This document shows, piece by piece, positions 1-10,499 of a stretch of DNA of 64,000 nucleotides. Origin of the DNA: Ariolimax columbianus (lineage: Eukaryota > Mollusca > Gastropoda > Stylommatophora > Arionidae); assembly GCA_036924085.1 (NCBI GenBank), contig JAVGWX010000004.1, positions 42,243,793 through 42,307,792 on the forward strand, in the 5' to 3' direction. A program made the position numbers and the translations under genes. Positions within the stretch are counted from its first letter, which is position 1. Each line of letters opens with the position of its first letter. Under the pieces are notes generated by a model. The model saw only the letters and a list, made by a program, of their open reading frames with translations. It ran no database searches and was not told where the DNA came from.

Positions 1-59
1 AGAAGAATATTGACAGGACCAATGTACTCATTAATCTGATTTTCGTGCATAGTGCTAAC

Positions 60-998
60 AGTTTATCTTACCAGATTTTGTTAAGCCGTCCAAGCACCGC
101 TATTGTCTGTGCTATTCTGGCCAACACCTCATATTTTGATTCTTCATCACTGGCAATCGAACCCAGATATGTAAAACGGTCGACCACTTCGAGTTTCTGA
201 CCATTAGCTTTTATCCTACTGTTCAAGCCCTCGGCGTTGTTGGTCATAAATGTTGTCTTTCCAGCGTTTATCTCCATACCATAGTCAAGAGCTGTTTCAT
301 TGAGCCTTCTGACCCATTCCTGGAGTTCTGTTTCTGTGCCCGCCAACCCGTCGATGTCATCCGCAATACGACGGTTATTAATCGTTCGGCCCCTATCGTG
401 ACAGTACCAACGTGACCTCCAAGTCCCTCACTCATAATTCTCTCAAGAAATATATTGAAATAAATTGATATGTACAACCTTGTCTCGCACCAACTGATGT
501 GCGAAACCAGTCCCCACGCCTCCCATTCACAAGAACTGCGCTGGACGCCTTGTCATACAGGTGTTCAAGGACCTTTATAATACTTCCGTTGATTTTATAC
601 ATCCTCATGGTTGCCCATAGTGCTTTATGCCATACCCTATCAAACGCCTTCTTGAAATCAACAAACTCATGATACAGTTTTTGCTGCTGTTCAATATATT
701 TCTCGCTTAGCAGTCTTAAATTAAATATCTGTTCTGTAGTGCATCTTCCTTGTCTGAACCCTGCTTGCTCCTTGGCAATGATGTTTTCTGCTTGGGGTTT
801 CAATCGGTCGAGGATTAATCTAAATATGACCTTGCTAGGGTGGCTGATGAGGTTTATTGTTCTGTAATTTTGGCACAGCTTTAGATTTCCAGACTTATGT
901 AACGGTATAGCCATTGATTTTGTCCATAAATCCGGCCAGTTTCCTGTCGCCCATATTTTGTTGCAGATGTGTGTCAGGCCTTCCACCACTACCTCCAC
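60..998 (-). pseudogene. Reverse transcriptase part of LINE-B, broken
   Basis: Conceptual translation shows RT motifs: QAGFRQGRCTTEQIFNLR, the catalytic-block start DFKKAFDRVWHKALW, VGARQGC, and downstream (about 60-345) a thumb-like segment GMEINAGKTTFMTNN followed by FTYLGSIASDEES. The frame shifts near 470, just after the RQGC block, so the core (432-998) and the C-terminal part (60-346) are in different frames. No functional product is expected. Confidence 0.85.
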
Positions 999-1802
999 AC
1001 CTGCCTGTAAGAGCTCTGCTGGTATATTGTCCAGGCCGGCCTACTTCCCTCCTATTAATGTCGTTACCGCTGCAGCTATCTCTTCCTTCGTTATCAGTTG
1101 GTTATCATCTATAGTTGTTGATGTTGGTGGGATTGTTTTACTAGTTTTGTTCCGTACTCAATAGTTATATAACTCGGAATATTACTCTGTCCATCGTGCC
1201 AGTTGGTCATTGTTCTCAATAAGGCACTTGCCGCTTTTATCCTGGATCATAAAGTTCCTTCCTTGTCTTGGTGTTACCAGTTCTTTGACCATCTTGTATG
1301 CTCCTTTAGCGTCATTTCTTTCTAATTTCGTTTCGATGTTTGTACATTGCTCCCGTATTCACGCTTCTTTCACCTTTCTCATCTTTCGTTGAACCGCTTT
1401 CTTGACCTCTTTATATCAGGTGGATGTTTTCAGTTTTTCAGTATCTTCTTCTATCACAAAGGTCTAAAATTTCATTGGTTACCCGTGGCTTCTTTTTTTG
1501 TTTAGTGGCACCCCAGGATCTCTGTTGCTGTATCTCTGAGTGCTGAGTTAAGAGACTCTGTATCGGTATAGAGTCCCTCTCTGAGAACCAACAGTGGAGC
1601 AAATCTCCCTCATACTCTCGATTGGAACATTTCGATGATTGTTGGTTCTTTTAGTTTGTCCAGGTCAAATTTTAGTCTGGTCACATCTTTCTTTGCGACT
1701 CTCTTCAATCTCAAACGCATAGTCATCATAACCAGGTCGTGGTCGCTTCTTATATCCGCTCCGGGAAAACTTCTCGTTTTGTCAGTGTTGATGCTAGATC
1801 TA

Positions 1803-1814
1803 AACCTCATCTGG
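1803..1814. repeat. Left TSD of nested LINE-B fragment
   Basis: AACCTCATCTGG, identical to 2311-2322. Removing 1815-2322 restores continuity of the surrounding endonuclease region. Confidence 0.8.
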
Positions 1815-2310
1815 TCAGGTCAGGTCATCCCGTAACCGGTGAGGTCGTTGTGGAACACATGAAGATATCCTCACAACGCCACGGCACCCTTCTCTGTCAG
1901 ATGCCGCTGCCCGTGACTCTTCTGGTCGGAGATTGGTCCATTCTTTTATGTTGTCCTCCCACCTCTTTTTGGGACGGCCTTTTCGTCGTCTGCATGCACC
2001 TTTCAGTGGAGGATTGTATTTGCAAGACCATTTTATCTCGATATGTGACCTTACCAAGCGAGTTTCCTTCTTTTGACAGTTGCCAAGAGGTCCTCAAAAG
2101 GCCCTTTTGATGTAATTCTATCTCGTATTTCGTCATTTGTAACTCAATCTTTGTATGTGACGTTTTAAAGTCTTCGGAAACATCTCATCTCCAAGGCCTG
2201 TATCCTTCGTTGAAGGTCAGCTGTAACTGTCCATGTCTCACAAGCATAGAGGAATATTGACAGGACCAGTGTACGCATTAATCTGATTTTCGTGAATAGT
2301 GCATAGTACT
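1815..2310 (-). mobile_element. Nested 3' fragment of LINE-B
   Basis: A 5'-truncated piece covering only the RT tail and 3' end of the same LINE-B family, inserted in the older copy in the same orientation. Its 3' edge is a short TCAGG repeat at 1815-1824. It is bounded by the 12-nt duplication AACCTCATCTGG. The same 3' end (GACCTGACC-type repeat) is seen in the plus copy near 57350. Confidence 0.8.
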
Positions 2311-2322
2311 AACCTCATCTGG
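2311..2322. repeat. Right TSD of nested LINE-B fragment
   Basis: AACCTCATCTGG, an identical copy of 1803-1814. Confidence 0.8.
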
Positions 2323-3283
2323 ACCAGAATAAAATCAATTTGGCTGTGCACTTCATTGTTTGGGTTATGTCATGTCCAGCGTCTAGGCGGCTTATTATAC
2401 CCGAACGTGTTTGCCATAAACAGCTTATTGCATCCTGCAAATTCTAGGAGTCTGAGGCCCCGGTCGTTGGTTTCTTTGTTTCCGTATGGGCCACATGTTC
2501 CCCTCCAGTAATGAACTGCATCTTCTCCAATTTTTGCGTTCCAATCCCCCTGAACTACCAATATTTTCTTTTTTGACGTTTCGGTTATCAGACTGAAGTT
2601 GATCATAGAATGCCTCTATTTCACAATCTTCATAGTCTGCAGTGGGTATGTAGCACTGTATTATAGTAATATTAAACGGTGCTGCCTTTAGCCGTAAGAT
2701 GATAAAACGGCTAGATATTGGGCGGCAATAAAAAATGCATCTGGCTGTGTCTTTATGTACCAGTATCCCGACTCCATGTAAGTGTTTGTCCTCCCTGCCG
2801 CTGAAGCAGAACTTGTGGCTGTCCTCCGTGGTAAACTCACAAAAGTTTGTTCCATCTAGTCTCGCATATACCCATGATGTCACACATGCAGTTCTTCATC
2901 TCGTGTGCTAGCTCATTGATTTTACCACATGGATTCAGTGTTCTGACATTCCATGTTCCTTTATGAGCTTATCCTTCCTCATCTTTATGATTCTACCAGT
3001 AGCACACTTTCACCTCCGCCCTGGTGTGTAATGAACAATCACTGAAAAACCTAGCATGTACAGTGTGTGGCGACTGCTAGGACAGCCCGCCTTTATTCTT
3101 CGGTCCTACGGGCTCCAGCAATGAGAACATACACAGTAATGGGCTTTGACAAAAGTTATTATTTGAATAGAAGTGGGACACATTGGGAAGAACGAAAACG
3201 CAAGCGACTGACAGGTAAAAAAACGCAATTGATAATAATGTGAAACGTGATGCCTCGGTTACCTGGGTTAAGGGTACGAAGAG

Positions 3284-3441
3284 AGAGGGGAGAGAGAGTG
3301 AGAGAGAGTGAGAGAGAGAGAGAGAAAGAGAGATAATAAGAGTGAAAAAGAGAGAGAGAAAGAGAGACAGAGAGAGAAAAAATAGAGAGAAAGAGAGAGA
3401 AAAAGAGAGAGAAAAGGACAGAGAGAGAGAGAGAGAGAGAG
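3284..3441. repeat. (GA)n-rich microsatellite
   Basis: About 160 bp of GA dinucleotides with interspersed A and short breaks. Reading frames through it give only Ser-Leu or Arg-Glu runs and are not genes. Confidence 0.95.
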
Positions 3442-3444
3442 TTG

Positions 3445-3735
3445 TTGTATGCCCACGATGAGTAAGTTTACATTTTCGTGCGCCATGAACGAGCGTCAAG
3501 TGGTTGGTTGCAGTAGTTTTTCTCACATCCCGAACGTGCTGATGAAGATGGACCGCAGTCATATATTGTGCTATGATTGGCTTAATTTGCGTGACACTCA
3601 CTACTATGGGGATCTTATCGACTCGACACTCGACACTTAGAAGAGAGGTGTGGTTTTGGTCAGTATATATTGTCTTACTCTTGCGTGACGTCTTGATCAG
3701 TATGTTGTGCCTGACGGAACTAATATCTCAGAAGT
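3445..3735 (-). repeat. SINE-E-like interspersed repeat
   Basis: Reverse-orientation copy of a repeat also seen at 16905-17245 and 43660-43865 (+) and at 52405-52690 and 53640-53815 (-). Shared landmarks are a GTAGTAGTGA-type block next to GATCCCC/CGTGATC, a TACTGATCAGA block, and a CCACTTAAC/GCGTCAAGTGG end. I saw no coding capacity. The class is unassigned; it may be a SINE or a non-autonomous element. Confidence 0.55.
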
Positions 3736-3737
3736 TC

Positions 3738-3738
<1 letters not shown>

Positions 3739-3777
<39 letters not shown>
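3739..3777. repeat. (GA)n microsatellite
   Basis: An almost pure GA run of about 40 bp. Confidence 0.95.
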
Positions 3778-3778
<1 letters not shown>

Positions 3779-3879
3779 AGATGAGAATTACAAAGCGTGT
3801 GGTAGTGATGGCGACGGAAGTAGTTTGTACAGAAACCAGTATTGCCAGATCAAAGTGTGTTGTTTTTTTAAATAAAGGC

Positions 3880-4335
3880 CAAATACCCACGCTTAAAAAA
3901 AAAACAAGAAAACAAAATACGCAACAACAAAAATGTTTAAAGTCAAGGAACATTAACCTTAAAAACCTCTTTTTTCATCCCCACTTCCTAATTAAAAAGT
4001 AAAACACTGTCACAAAAAAAATCCATCAAAAATTGTAAGATCTTAGCAAATATCACACAAAAGAAACAGCTTCAAATCTAGGCCCCACTGGTTTTCCGCA
4101 CTTAAAATTTACACCTTGCACCTTACACATTGTCAGATAGATGTCAAGTCTTTTAACATTTACTACAACGATGACGGGAAAGTTCTTGCAATTTTTGTAA
4201 GAAAGCAATAGTTCTATTGCAGCTCTCATTCAATCAGCAGGATGCACCTAGCTCCCTTATATTTCTTGCTGTTGTACTACAACTTGAAAAAAAGAGTGAA
4301 TCTCTTTTCATTTACAGCACTTTTGCACTTACTAG
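3880..4335. other. No recognisable gene
   Basis: AT-rich sequence with poly-A runs near 3895-3905 and 4010-4020. Only short open frames without recognisable motifs occur. Confidence 0.6.
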
Positions 4336-4339
4336 TCTT

Positions 4340-4725
4340 AACTTAATATTTTTTTATACTGGTTTAGAAGACTCATCAGAGTCTGTAGACAACCAGTAAC
4401 TTTTACATTATCCAGCTGTAAAAGCTATGCACATCCAAAATATTCTTAAATGTATTAACTGCCTCTACCTCCACTACCTACTGTTATAATACATTCCAAG
4501 TATTCACCACTCTCTGACTAAAAAAATATTTCCGAATATCCAATCTGGACCTTTCTTTAGTTAATGTGTTGGTGGTTGTTTATTTTTTAAATGGTAATAA
4601 TCTAATTTATCCGTTCCTTTGATTATCTTATAAACCTGTATTTAGTCACCACAAATTCTTATCTTTTCTAGACACTTGTTATCCAAGTAGTGATGAGCTC
4701 TATGTATGTTTATATCAAAAACCGT
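4340..4725 (-). mobile_element. CR1/L2-like LINE 3' end
   Basis: Minus-strand copy of the 3' end of the element at 12430-13100. It shares the ACTGGTTTAGAAGACTC / AGAGTCTGTAGACAACCAGT palindromic-looking terminus and the tail-end protein region. It is 5'-truncated and non-coding now. Confidence 0.65.
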
Positions 4726-4913
4726 TCATCGCTTGTGGAGAGAACCGTTCTTAAACTAGTTAAACTGAGTTTCCCATCACCACTCAAAAGCAGTCACCTT
4801 TGTTAGTTTAAACAAAAATGTGTATTGACCTTGAATAGTCTCTTTCTTCGAGTGAAAATAGTATCTTATTTAAATTTTCGTTGAAGTTTATGCCAGAGGA
4901 ATAATAGAGAAAT

Positions 4914-4925
4914 GAAATGTCGGTG
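4914..4925. repeat. Left TSD of LINE-A copy 1
   Basis: GAAATGTCGGTG, exactly repeated at 7622-7633. It contains the ATG used as apparent start of the 892-codon frame. Confidence 0.9.
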
Positions 4926-7595
4926 TGGAAAAATAAAACGGAAAGTTTAAACCTGGACAAAGAAGGGAACAAGCTATGGAAGCTAGTCAGAGCCATGAAT
5001 GACGAAACCCCGTCAAATAAACAAATTACTATCAAGCAGGGCGAGAACTTGATCACAGGTAAGAAAGCCGCAAACGCCTTTGTCGATCACTATGCCAGAG
5101 CAAACCACATCGAGGTCCCTGCAGATAAGCATACAGACATTAGCGAAGAGCTAAAGGGACACGAAAACATAAATACGGCTCCTGAAGAGCACATGATGGC
5201 CAAACTAACAATGCGAGAAATGGAAGAGGCTCTGAGAACACTAAAGAAAAGGAAATATCCCGGAAAAGACGGGATAACAAACGAAATGCTGATGGGGCTG
5301 GGCCAAACAGCGAAGAAAAAACTACTATCAGTCCTGAACCAAAGCTGGAAAAGGGGTATTGTACCCCAGGCATGGAAAGATGCAATACTGGTACCAGTAC
5401 CAAAAACAGGAAAGGACAAAACAGATCCGAATGGATACAGGCCCATAAGCCTACTGAGCTGTGTCGGCAAGCTGATGGAACGGATGATAAACACCAGACT
5501 GATGTGGCATCTGGAAGAAAAACGAATACTAATTCCACAGCAAGCCGGCTTTAGACAGCACAGATCCACTGAGGACCAGGTCATCCTCATAGCCCAGGAG
5601 ATAGAAGATGCCTACCAGGCACAGAAACACACAGTAGCTGTTTGGGTGGATCTGGAAAAGGCATTTGACAAAGTCTGGAAGGATGGACTTAGAGTCAAGC
5701 TAAGAAGAAGTGATGTCTGTGGGAAGATGTACAAGTGGATCAACCACTACCTCAAACAAAGAACGGCCAGAGTCCAAGTACAAGGGCAGATGAGCAAAAA
5801 GGTGACACTCGAGCAGGGAGTACCCCAAGGGGGAGTATTGTCACCCACACTCTTCCTGGTATATATAAACGATATTACAGAGAATATACCAAGAAGAGTC
5901 CATAGCTCAATGTTTGCAGACGATCTGGCTATGTGGACCTCTGAAAAGAATCTCACCAAAGCAAGAAATCAGATGCAAACGGCCCTAACATCGCTGGAAG
6001 AGTGGGCGAACTCATGGCTGGTCAAAATAAACGAGGAGAAAACCACGTGCACAATATTCTCGCTCTCATTAAAACCCCAAAGTACCAAATTAAGCCTAAA
6101 TGGCAAAATCCTGCAGCCAAACGACAACCCAACCTATCTGGGAGTCACATTTGATCGGCGCATGACATGGAAAAGTCAGATTGAGAGAAACCGAATGAAA
6201 GCCAGAGAAAGAATGGCGATCATGAGGAAATTTGCTGGCACAAGCTGGGGAGCAGACGAAGGCATACTAAAGAAACTGTACACTGGAAGAGTGAGACCAG
6301 TTCTCGAGTATGGCATTGCGGCATGGACAACAGCAGCGAAGGCGAACTTCGATAAAGTTAACAAACTTCAAAACCAAGCCATGAGAATTATAACAGGTGG
6401 CATGAAGTCAACGCCAATTGTAGAACTTGAAAAGATTACAAAACTGCAATCCATGACCGATAGAAGAGACTGCAGAGTCCAGCTGCAGTCAGAGAAACTC
6501 CGAAGACTGACGGACCATCCAATGTACCAGAGACTAAACAATTTGGGAAATGGGAAACTAAAGCGGAGAAACTTTGCAGAAATAGCCAAAGCAAAGATGC
6601 ACGAAGATCCCATAAACGCACTAACAACACCAAAACCCATCACTACTGTACGAAAACCTACTTGGAGGCAGGATATATTTCCAGAGGTGGTAGAAAATAT
6701 ACCAGGTATTGCAAACAAAAACTGCCAGAGTGAAAAAGAAAGGAGAGACACTACCCTAAGCTTCATAACGAAAAGCTACCCAAGCATGGACTGGACCCAT
6801 GCATACACCGACGGTTCTGTAACAAACACTACACAGAACGGAGGGGCAGGAGCATTCCTGAACCTACCAAATGGCAGAAAAATAACACTGTCATTCGCTA
6901 CTGGTAAGTACACAAGCAATTTCAGAGCAGAGGCAGAGGCACTGAGGGCGGCAGTGGAAGAAATGGTAACACACAGTGAAAATGAGAGCCATATAGTCCT
7001 GCTGACAGATGCTCTCGAAGTAGTCACAGCGCTAAAAAGCCAGAAAAACACTGAGCTTAATGACTTAAGAGCAGCACTCTGCAAACTGTGCCAGCAGTCC
7101 GCACCAAAAAGGGTAGTGGTACAGTGGGTTCCGTCACACTGCAACATCCAAGGCAACGAGGAGGCAGACAGACTGGCAAAAGAAGGTGCAAGGCTACCAC
7201 AGACAGATACTAGTATGACGTACGAAGAGTCAAAACGGCTTATCAAAGCCAGGTACATGTCCAAATGGGAAACCGAACATACTGGTTACACCAAAAACGA
7301 TGCCTATTACCAGTTGAACCGAAGAGAGCAGGTCGTTGTCTTCAGACTTCGCACTGGCCACAACAGACTGAGGTACCACCTTTTCAACAAATTGAAGATA
7401 GGGTGTACCGACGAATGCCCGTGCGGTACTGGTAAAATGACCACTGAACATCTGCTGCAGAACTGCCCGACATACGAGGATCAGAGAGAGCAGATGTGGC
7501 CATTGCCAGTGGAACTGCAAGACAAGCTCTATGGTAGTGGCGAGAGTCTCAGGATGACCGCCGCTTTTTTCGAGAAAATAATGGTTACTGTCTGA
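4917..7595 (+). CDS. LINE-A reverse transcriptase / RNase H, 892 aa (5'-truncated element)
   Basis: Domains in order: a linker to about residue 170; RT with GYRPISLLS (about 173), QAGFRQHRST (about 209), WVDLEKAFDKVW (about 243), GVPQGGVLSP (about 301) and the catalytic FADDL at 333-337; thumb with YLGVTFDRRMTW; RNase H starting YTDGS with candidate acidic residues D632, E672/E674, D698 and D751 (in NEEADRLAK); and a C-terminal C834-x-C836-x8-H845-x4-C850 knuckle. The enzyme copies LINE RNA into DNA at a nicked target. The first three codons (M-S-V) come from the target-site duplication, not from the element, so the ATG is accidental. No endonuclease remains, so autonomous transposition is unlikely, although the catalytic motifs look intact. 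Confidence 0.9.
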   Translation: MSVWKNKTESLNLDKEGNKLWKLVRAMNDETPSNKQITIKQGENLITGKKAANAFVDHYARANHIEVPADKHTDISEELKGHENINTAPEEHMMAKLTMREMEEALRTLKKRKYPGKDGITNEMLMGLGQTAKKKLLSVLNQSWKRGIVPQAWKDAILVPVPKTGKDKTDPNGYRPISLLSCVGKLMERMINTRLMWHLEEKRILIPQQAGFRQHRSTEDQVILIAQEIEDAYQAQKHTVAVWVDLEKAFDKVWKDGLRVKLRRSDVCGKMYKWINHYLKQRTARVQVQGQMSKKVTLEQGVPQGGVLSPTLFLVYINDITENIPRRVHSSMFADDLAMWTSEKNLTKARNQMQTALTSLEEWANSWLVKINEEKTTCTIFSLSLKPQSTKLSLNGKILQPNDNPTYLGVTFDRRMTWKSQIERNRMKARERMAIMRKFAGTSWGADEGILKKLYTGRVRPVLEYGIAAWTTAAKANFDKVNKLQNQAMRIITGGMKSTPIVELEKITKLQSMTDRRDCRVQLQSEKLRRLTDHPMYQRLNNLGNGKLKRRNFAEIAKAKMHEDPINALTTPKPITTVRKPTWRQDIFPEVVENIPGIANKNCQSEKERRDTTLSFITKSYPSMDWTHAYTDGSVTNTTQNGGAGAFLNLPNGRKITLSFATGKYTSNFRAEAEALRAAVEEMVTHSENESHIVLLTDALEVVTALKSQKNTELNDLRAALCKLCQQSAPKRVVVQWVPSHCNIQGNEEADRLAKEGARLPQTDTSMTYEESKRLIKARYMSKWETEHTGYTKNDAYYQLNRREQVVVFRLRTGHNRLRYHLFNKLKIGCTDECPCGTGKMTTEHLLQNCPTYEDQREQMWPLPVELQDKLYGSGESLRMTAAFFEKIMVTV

Positions 7596-7621
7596 CTGTG
7601 TACGCAGAAGAAGAAGAAGAA
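4926..7621 (+). mobile_element. LINE-A copy 1: young 5'-truncated RT/RNase H LINE
   Basis: A 2.7-kb non-LTR element with an uninterrupted RT-RNase H-zinc-knuckle frame and a (GAA)n tail at about 7606-7621, flanked by a perfect 12-nt TSD. The endonuclease and ORF1 are absent, so it is 5'-truncated. RNase H after RT with a C-terminal CCHC-like motif places it in the I/jockey superfamily; the exact clade is not determined. The intact frame and perfect TSD argue for recent insertion. Four other copies lie in the window. Confidence 0.93.
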
Positions 7622-7633
7622 GAAATGTCGGTG
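7622..7633. repeat. Right TSD of LINE-A copy 1
   Basis: GAAATGTCGGTG, identical to 4914-4925, directly after the GAA tail. Confidence 0.9.
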
Positions 7634-7669
7634 AAAAGTAATTAATATCACAGTAAGATACAGTGAGAG

Positions 7670-8480
7670 GTGGTGGCAATATCAATATTGTAAGATCTAC
7701 ACATTATTATGCTCAATATTTAGAGATACAAAAATATTATAGTTCAGATACCTTAGGAGAATGCAACCTTATCGACTACCATTGCACGTGTATAACTCTA
7801 GAAGATCTGGTGAGACAAGAATGTGTGCAGTTATCAATACTTCTGAACACATACAACAGAATTCGTATATACGTTATGTAGACAGAATAGCGATTGAAGC
7901 GATCGAAGAACTTTTATACAGTATCGTCAAGGAAGAAGTCCTTGTGACTACCAACTAAATGAACTGCTGTTCGCAGATGATCAATGCTTACTACATGAGA
8001 ATGAAGAAGACCTACAACAAAATAAGACTGCGCGCAAAACATACAATATGAAAATCAACATTTCAAATACATTAATTGTGCAGATAAGTAGATCAATTAG
8101 AGACCAAAATATTATGGTAAACGAAACCAAAATAAAACAAGTGCGGGAATACAAGTACATGGACAGTATCTTCACCTAGGATGGCAGATTAAACAGAGAA
8201 ATTGAGGTTTGCGTATCAACTGTCCCTACTGCTGATATACTGGAACATTAAAATGTCCATTAAAAGACTGTTGATCAACAGTATATTTGTGCCAACAACT
8301 ATGTTATCAGTGCCAAATGTGGACATTAACAAAGACCTTAGAGAGAAAGATTATGACATGTGAGATTAAATGCTTGAGAGACGCCATCAATGGCATTAGA
8401 AGAGACAGAATGAGGAACGATGACATTCAAAAGAGCGTTCAAACAAGACCGTGCACCAGACACATCGATAAAGAGTAAAT
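7670..8480 (+). pseudogene. Relic of an RT-bearing LINE (C-terminal part)
   Basis: Fragmentary plus-strand matches to the RT thumb and C-terminus: YKYMDSIFT followed by GRLNREIE, then frameshifted text resembling KRLLINSIFVPTTML, and a DRMRNDDIQ block typical of this region of RTE-like LINEs. Multiple stops make it non-functional. Confidence 0.6.
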
Positions 8481-8689
8481 CAAGTTGTTTGGGATTGTTA
8501 TCGGTGACATCCAGACATAAACTGGCACAAGTCAAAGCCTAAATGCGTGTCACGACAGACACGAGGCACCCTCTGCACAGTATTATCTCAGACATCAAGG
8601 GATCAAGAATCAAGAGAGGGTCGTCATGGATGGCACAGGCTGAGACAACAATTGGACACGTCACTCCAGCTGAAACGATAGCCAAATGG

Positions 8690-8877
8690 GAAGAATGAGT
8701 CCACACTGGTGATAGAATGATAGAATACCAGAGAGTCCCCATAACCTTAGGCAAGGGGAAAGAATGGGTCCACACTGGTGATAGAATACCAGAGAGTCCC
8801 CATAACCTTAGGCAAGGGGGAAGAATGGGTCCACACTGGTGATAGAATACCAGAGAGTCCCCATAACCTTAGGCAAA
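8690..8877. repeat. Tandem repeat, three units of about 62 bp
   Basis: Three successive copies of a unit beginning AGAATGGGTCCACACTGG and ending CCTTAGGCAAGGGG. The first unit carries an internal GATAGAAT duplication. It lies at the 5' edge of an RNase H-encoding LINE relic. Confidence 0.85.
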
Positions 8878-8879
8878 GA

Positions 8880-9600
8880 ATGCAGAGAACGGAGCAACGA
8901 GAGAGCACATCACGAGGTAAATCAGCTGATAACTGAGAACACACAGGAGAGTGACACTATCATATACGCCGACGGATCAGTGCTGCGCAGTGGGACATCA
9001 GGCTGGGGTTTATCGGCTAGACTGAGAGGAGAGGTAGTTGCTGAGCGTAGTAGGACATAAATGTCAACAACCTCCAGTGTGAGAATGGAGACGGAAGCAG
9101 TGACCTCAGCACTGAAATAGATATCTGAGACTTCTATAACAACGGCAGTCATCGTGACAGACGCAAGCCGTACTTCAGAAAGTACAGAAGAGATGGCTTA
9201 GGTACGAGTGGATAGCTGCTATTGAGGCCTCAAACTTCCAAGCGCTGACCTGGAACTACTGTCCTGCCCATGCTGGGGTTCAGGGCAATGAAAGAGCTGA
9301 CATCTTGGCTTCACAAGCTCCCACCATGGGCACATTAGTGATGGATCGAAGTGACATTTTGAAATCAACCAATGACCGCCTGCTGGATGAGGACACCGCA
9401 ATAGACGAAGCAATCAACAGACTGCAAAGTTTCGACATTAAACGAGGCTCGAGCGGAGTGGGGCGCATGAGAGGAAGGAGCAGGAGAGTGTATAACCAGC
9501 GAGCTACGGGGACCGTCAGCATCCATACATTATGTCATTTGATGAGAGAGACTGATCACCTATGGGTATGCCCGAAGTGCAGTGACGTCAATTCTTAGAA
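8880..9600 (+). pseudogene. RNase H domain of a second LINE family, broken
   Basis: Plus-strand translation shows DTIIYADGSVLRSGTSGWG (RNase H first motif), METEAVTSALK (second acidic block), then WNYCPAHAGVQGNERADILA (the H-x-G-x-x-GNExAD block), and a C-terminal RRVYNQRATGTVSIHTL segment ending in CPKCS. Stops after SRT and ALK disrupt the frame. This is not LINE-A; the 3' end of a second copy lies at 11750-12030. Confidence 0.75.
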
Positions 9601-9807
9601 ACATAAAGTGGTTTTGTCACCTAATATGAATGTAACCTTCCAGCTACCCCTGTGCGCTTACAATGTACGGTGATGGACATCGTACCAGTGGTGAACCTAA
9701 AACTAAGGGGAAAGAAAATGATAGGAATATCCTAAACCGCTATGAGATGTCGACAACGGCAGCAGCGTGCCTGGCCCTGGACGGAAACATGCGGCTCAGT
9801 GGATATG

Positions 9808-9810
<3 letters not shown>

Positions 9811-9851
<41 letters not shown>

Positions 9852-9890
9852 GAAAGAGAGAAAGAAAGACAGAGAGAGAGAGAAAGCGGG
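9811..9890. repeat. (GA)n-rich microsatellite
   Basis: About 80 bp of GA repeats with AAAG interruptions. The overlapping open frames are low-complexity only. Confidence 0.95.
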
Positions 9891-10048
9891 AGAAATGCAG
9901 ATATACAGAGACATAGATACACGGCTACAGTTTAATAGAAAGACCACTTGGCATATGGATATATGACCTCGGAAATATTACAACAGTTGACACGAGCTTA
10001 CATACAACGATCGAAGAAACACACCTAGTCCAAAAAGACTACTTCATC

Positions 10049-10084
10049 CCCCCCCCCTTTCTCCCCCCCCCCCCCCCCCCCCCC
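10049..10084. repeat. Poly-C tract
   Basis: Two C runs split by TTTCT, the second about 25 nt long. Length in such tracts is error-prone in assemblies. Confidence 0.9.
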
Positions 10085-10189
10085 AATGCCTAATAGTCAC
10101 ATGATTTGTTGGTCAATCAAAAACCTACATTATTTGTACGATAATCGCCTTATTATATTACGCAAAAGGAACCGAGGATGCAATAGTGA

Positions 10190-10480
10190 GTGAGCTGACT
10201 GCAACAAGTGATTGATAGCTGGCTGCTTGTTTAAGGGTCAGTGAACCGTAGCTGACCAACATCATATTCTACCTTCAAGAGGCGGTCCTGGAAACAGGCT
10301 GCACACGTGTATTCTGATTAAGAAAATTGAGATCGCAGTGGGAAGGCAAACCTGGTACCCACAAATGTCTGCTAATATCGGACGTGAAGGTTCGAAAGGC
10401 GCAGATGTTGCAGCCTCGCTGTAAACCACGACACGATGCAACATTCTTTTCAGGACTAACAACAACGAAGACATATCCCA
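10190..10480 (+). mobile_element. SINE-A' (variant head) copy
   Basis: Contains the head landmarks GAGCTGACTGCAACAAGTGA and ACCGTAGCTGACCAA, and the 3' core GGTTCGAAAGGCGCAGATGT...GCTGTAAACCACGACAC, shared with copies at 42250-42620 (+), 22680-22960 (-) and 50140-50400 (-). It ends near an AACAACGAAGAC tail. Confidence 0.6.
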
Positions 10481-10499
10481 ACGGTGGAACATTTGTAAT

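Larger units (their letters stand above)
1610..2959 (-). pseudogene. Endonuclease part of LINE-B, interrupted
   Basis: APE-type endonuclease motifs appear in order on the minus strand: GTWNVRTLN (about 2930-2959), HGVGILVHKD, CYIPTADYED, GDWNAKIGED (2370-2606), then a terminal SDHDLV block (about 1740). These match the fold that nicks target DNA in RTE/CR1/L1-type elements. The domain is split by the nested fragment at 1815-2310 and carries frameshifts. It belongs with the RT at 60-998. Confidence 0.8.
1..2960 (-). mobile_element. RTE-like LINE copy (LINE-B), degenerate, cut by window edge
   Basis: A minus-strand non-LTR retrotransposon. Reading down from about 2959 it encodes an apurinic-type endonuclease beginning GTWNVRTLNPCG, followed by a reverse transcriptase; the 3' end runs off the window start. 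The frame is broken repeatedly: for example ICETRW and the following GTNFCEF block lie in different frames. A 3' fragment of the same family sits inside it (1815-2310). A plus-strand relative lies at 56176-57363. The RTE-like label rests on the endonuclease-RT order and motifs; the exact clade is not settled. Confidence 0.85.

Noticed and set aside
3077..3601. 174-codon minus-strand frame that looks like a membrane protein
   Set aside because: Its core is Ser-Leu repeats translated from a (GA)n microsatellite. It is low complexity, not a gene.
4080..4130. Promoter or CpG island for a nearby gene
   Set aside because: Only isolated TATA-like and C-rich words; nothing distinguishes them from background in this AT-rich sequence.
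5090..7685. Antisense frames of 60-166 codons under LINE-A copy 1
   Set aside because: They mirror the real RT/RNase H frame and recur identically opposite the other LINE-A copies, with no motifs of their own.
9663..9966. Arg/Glu-rich frames on the plus strand and Ser/Leu-rich frames on the minus strand
   Set aside because: All come from the GA microsatellite at 9811-9890.
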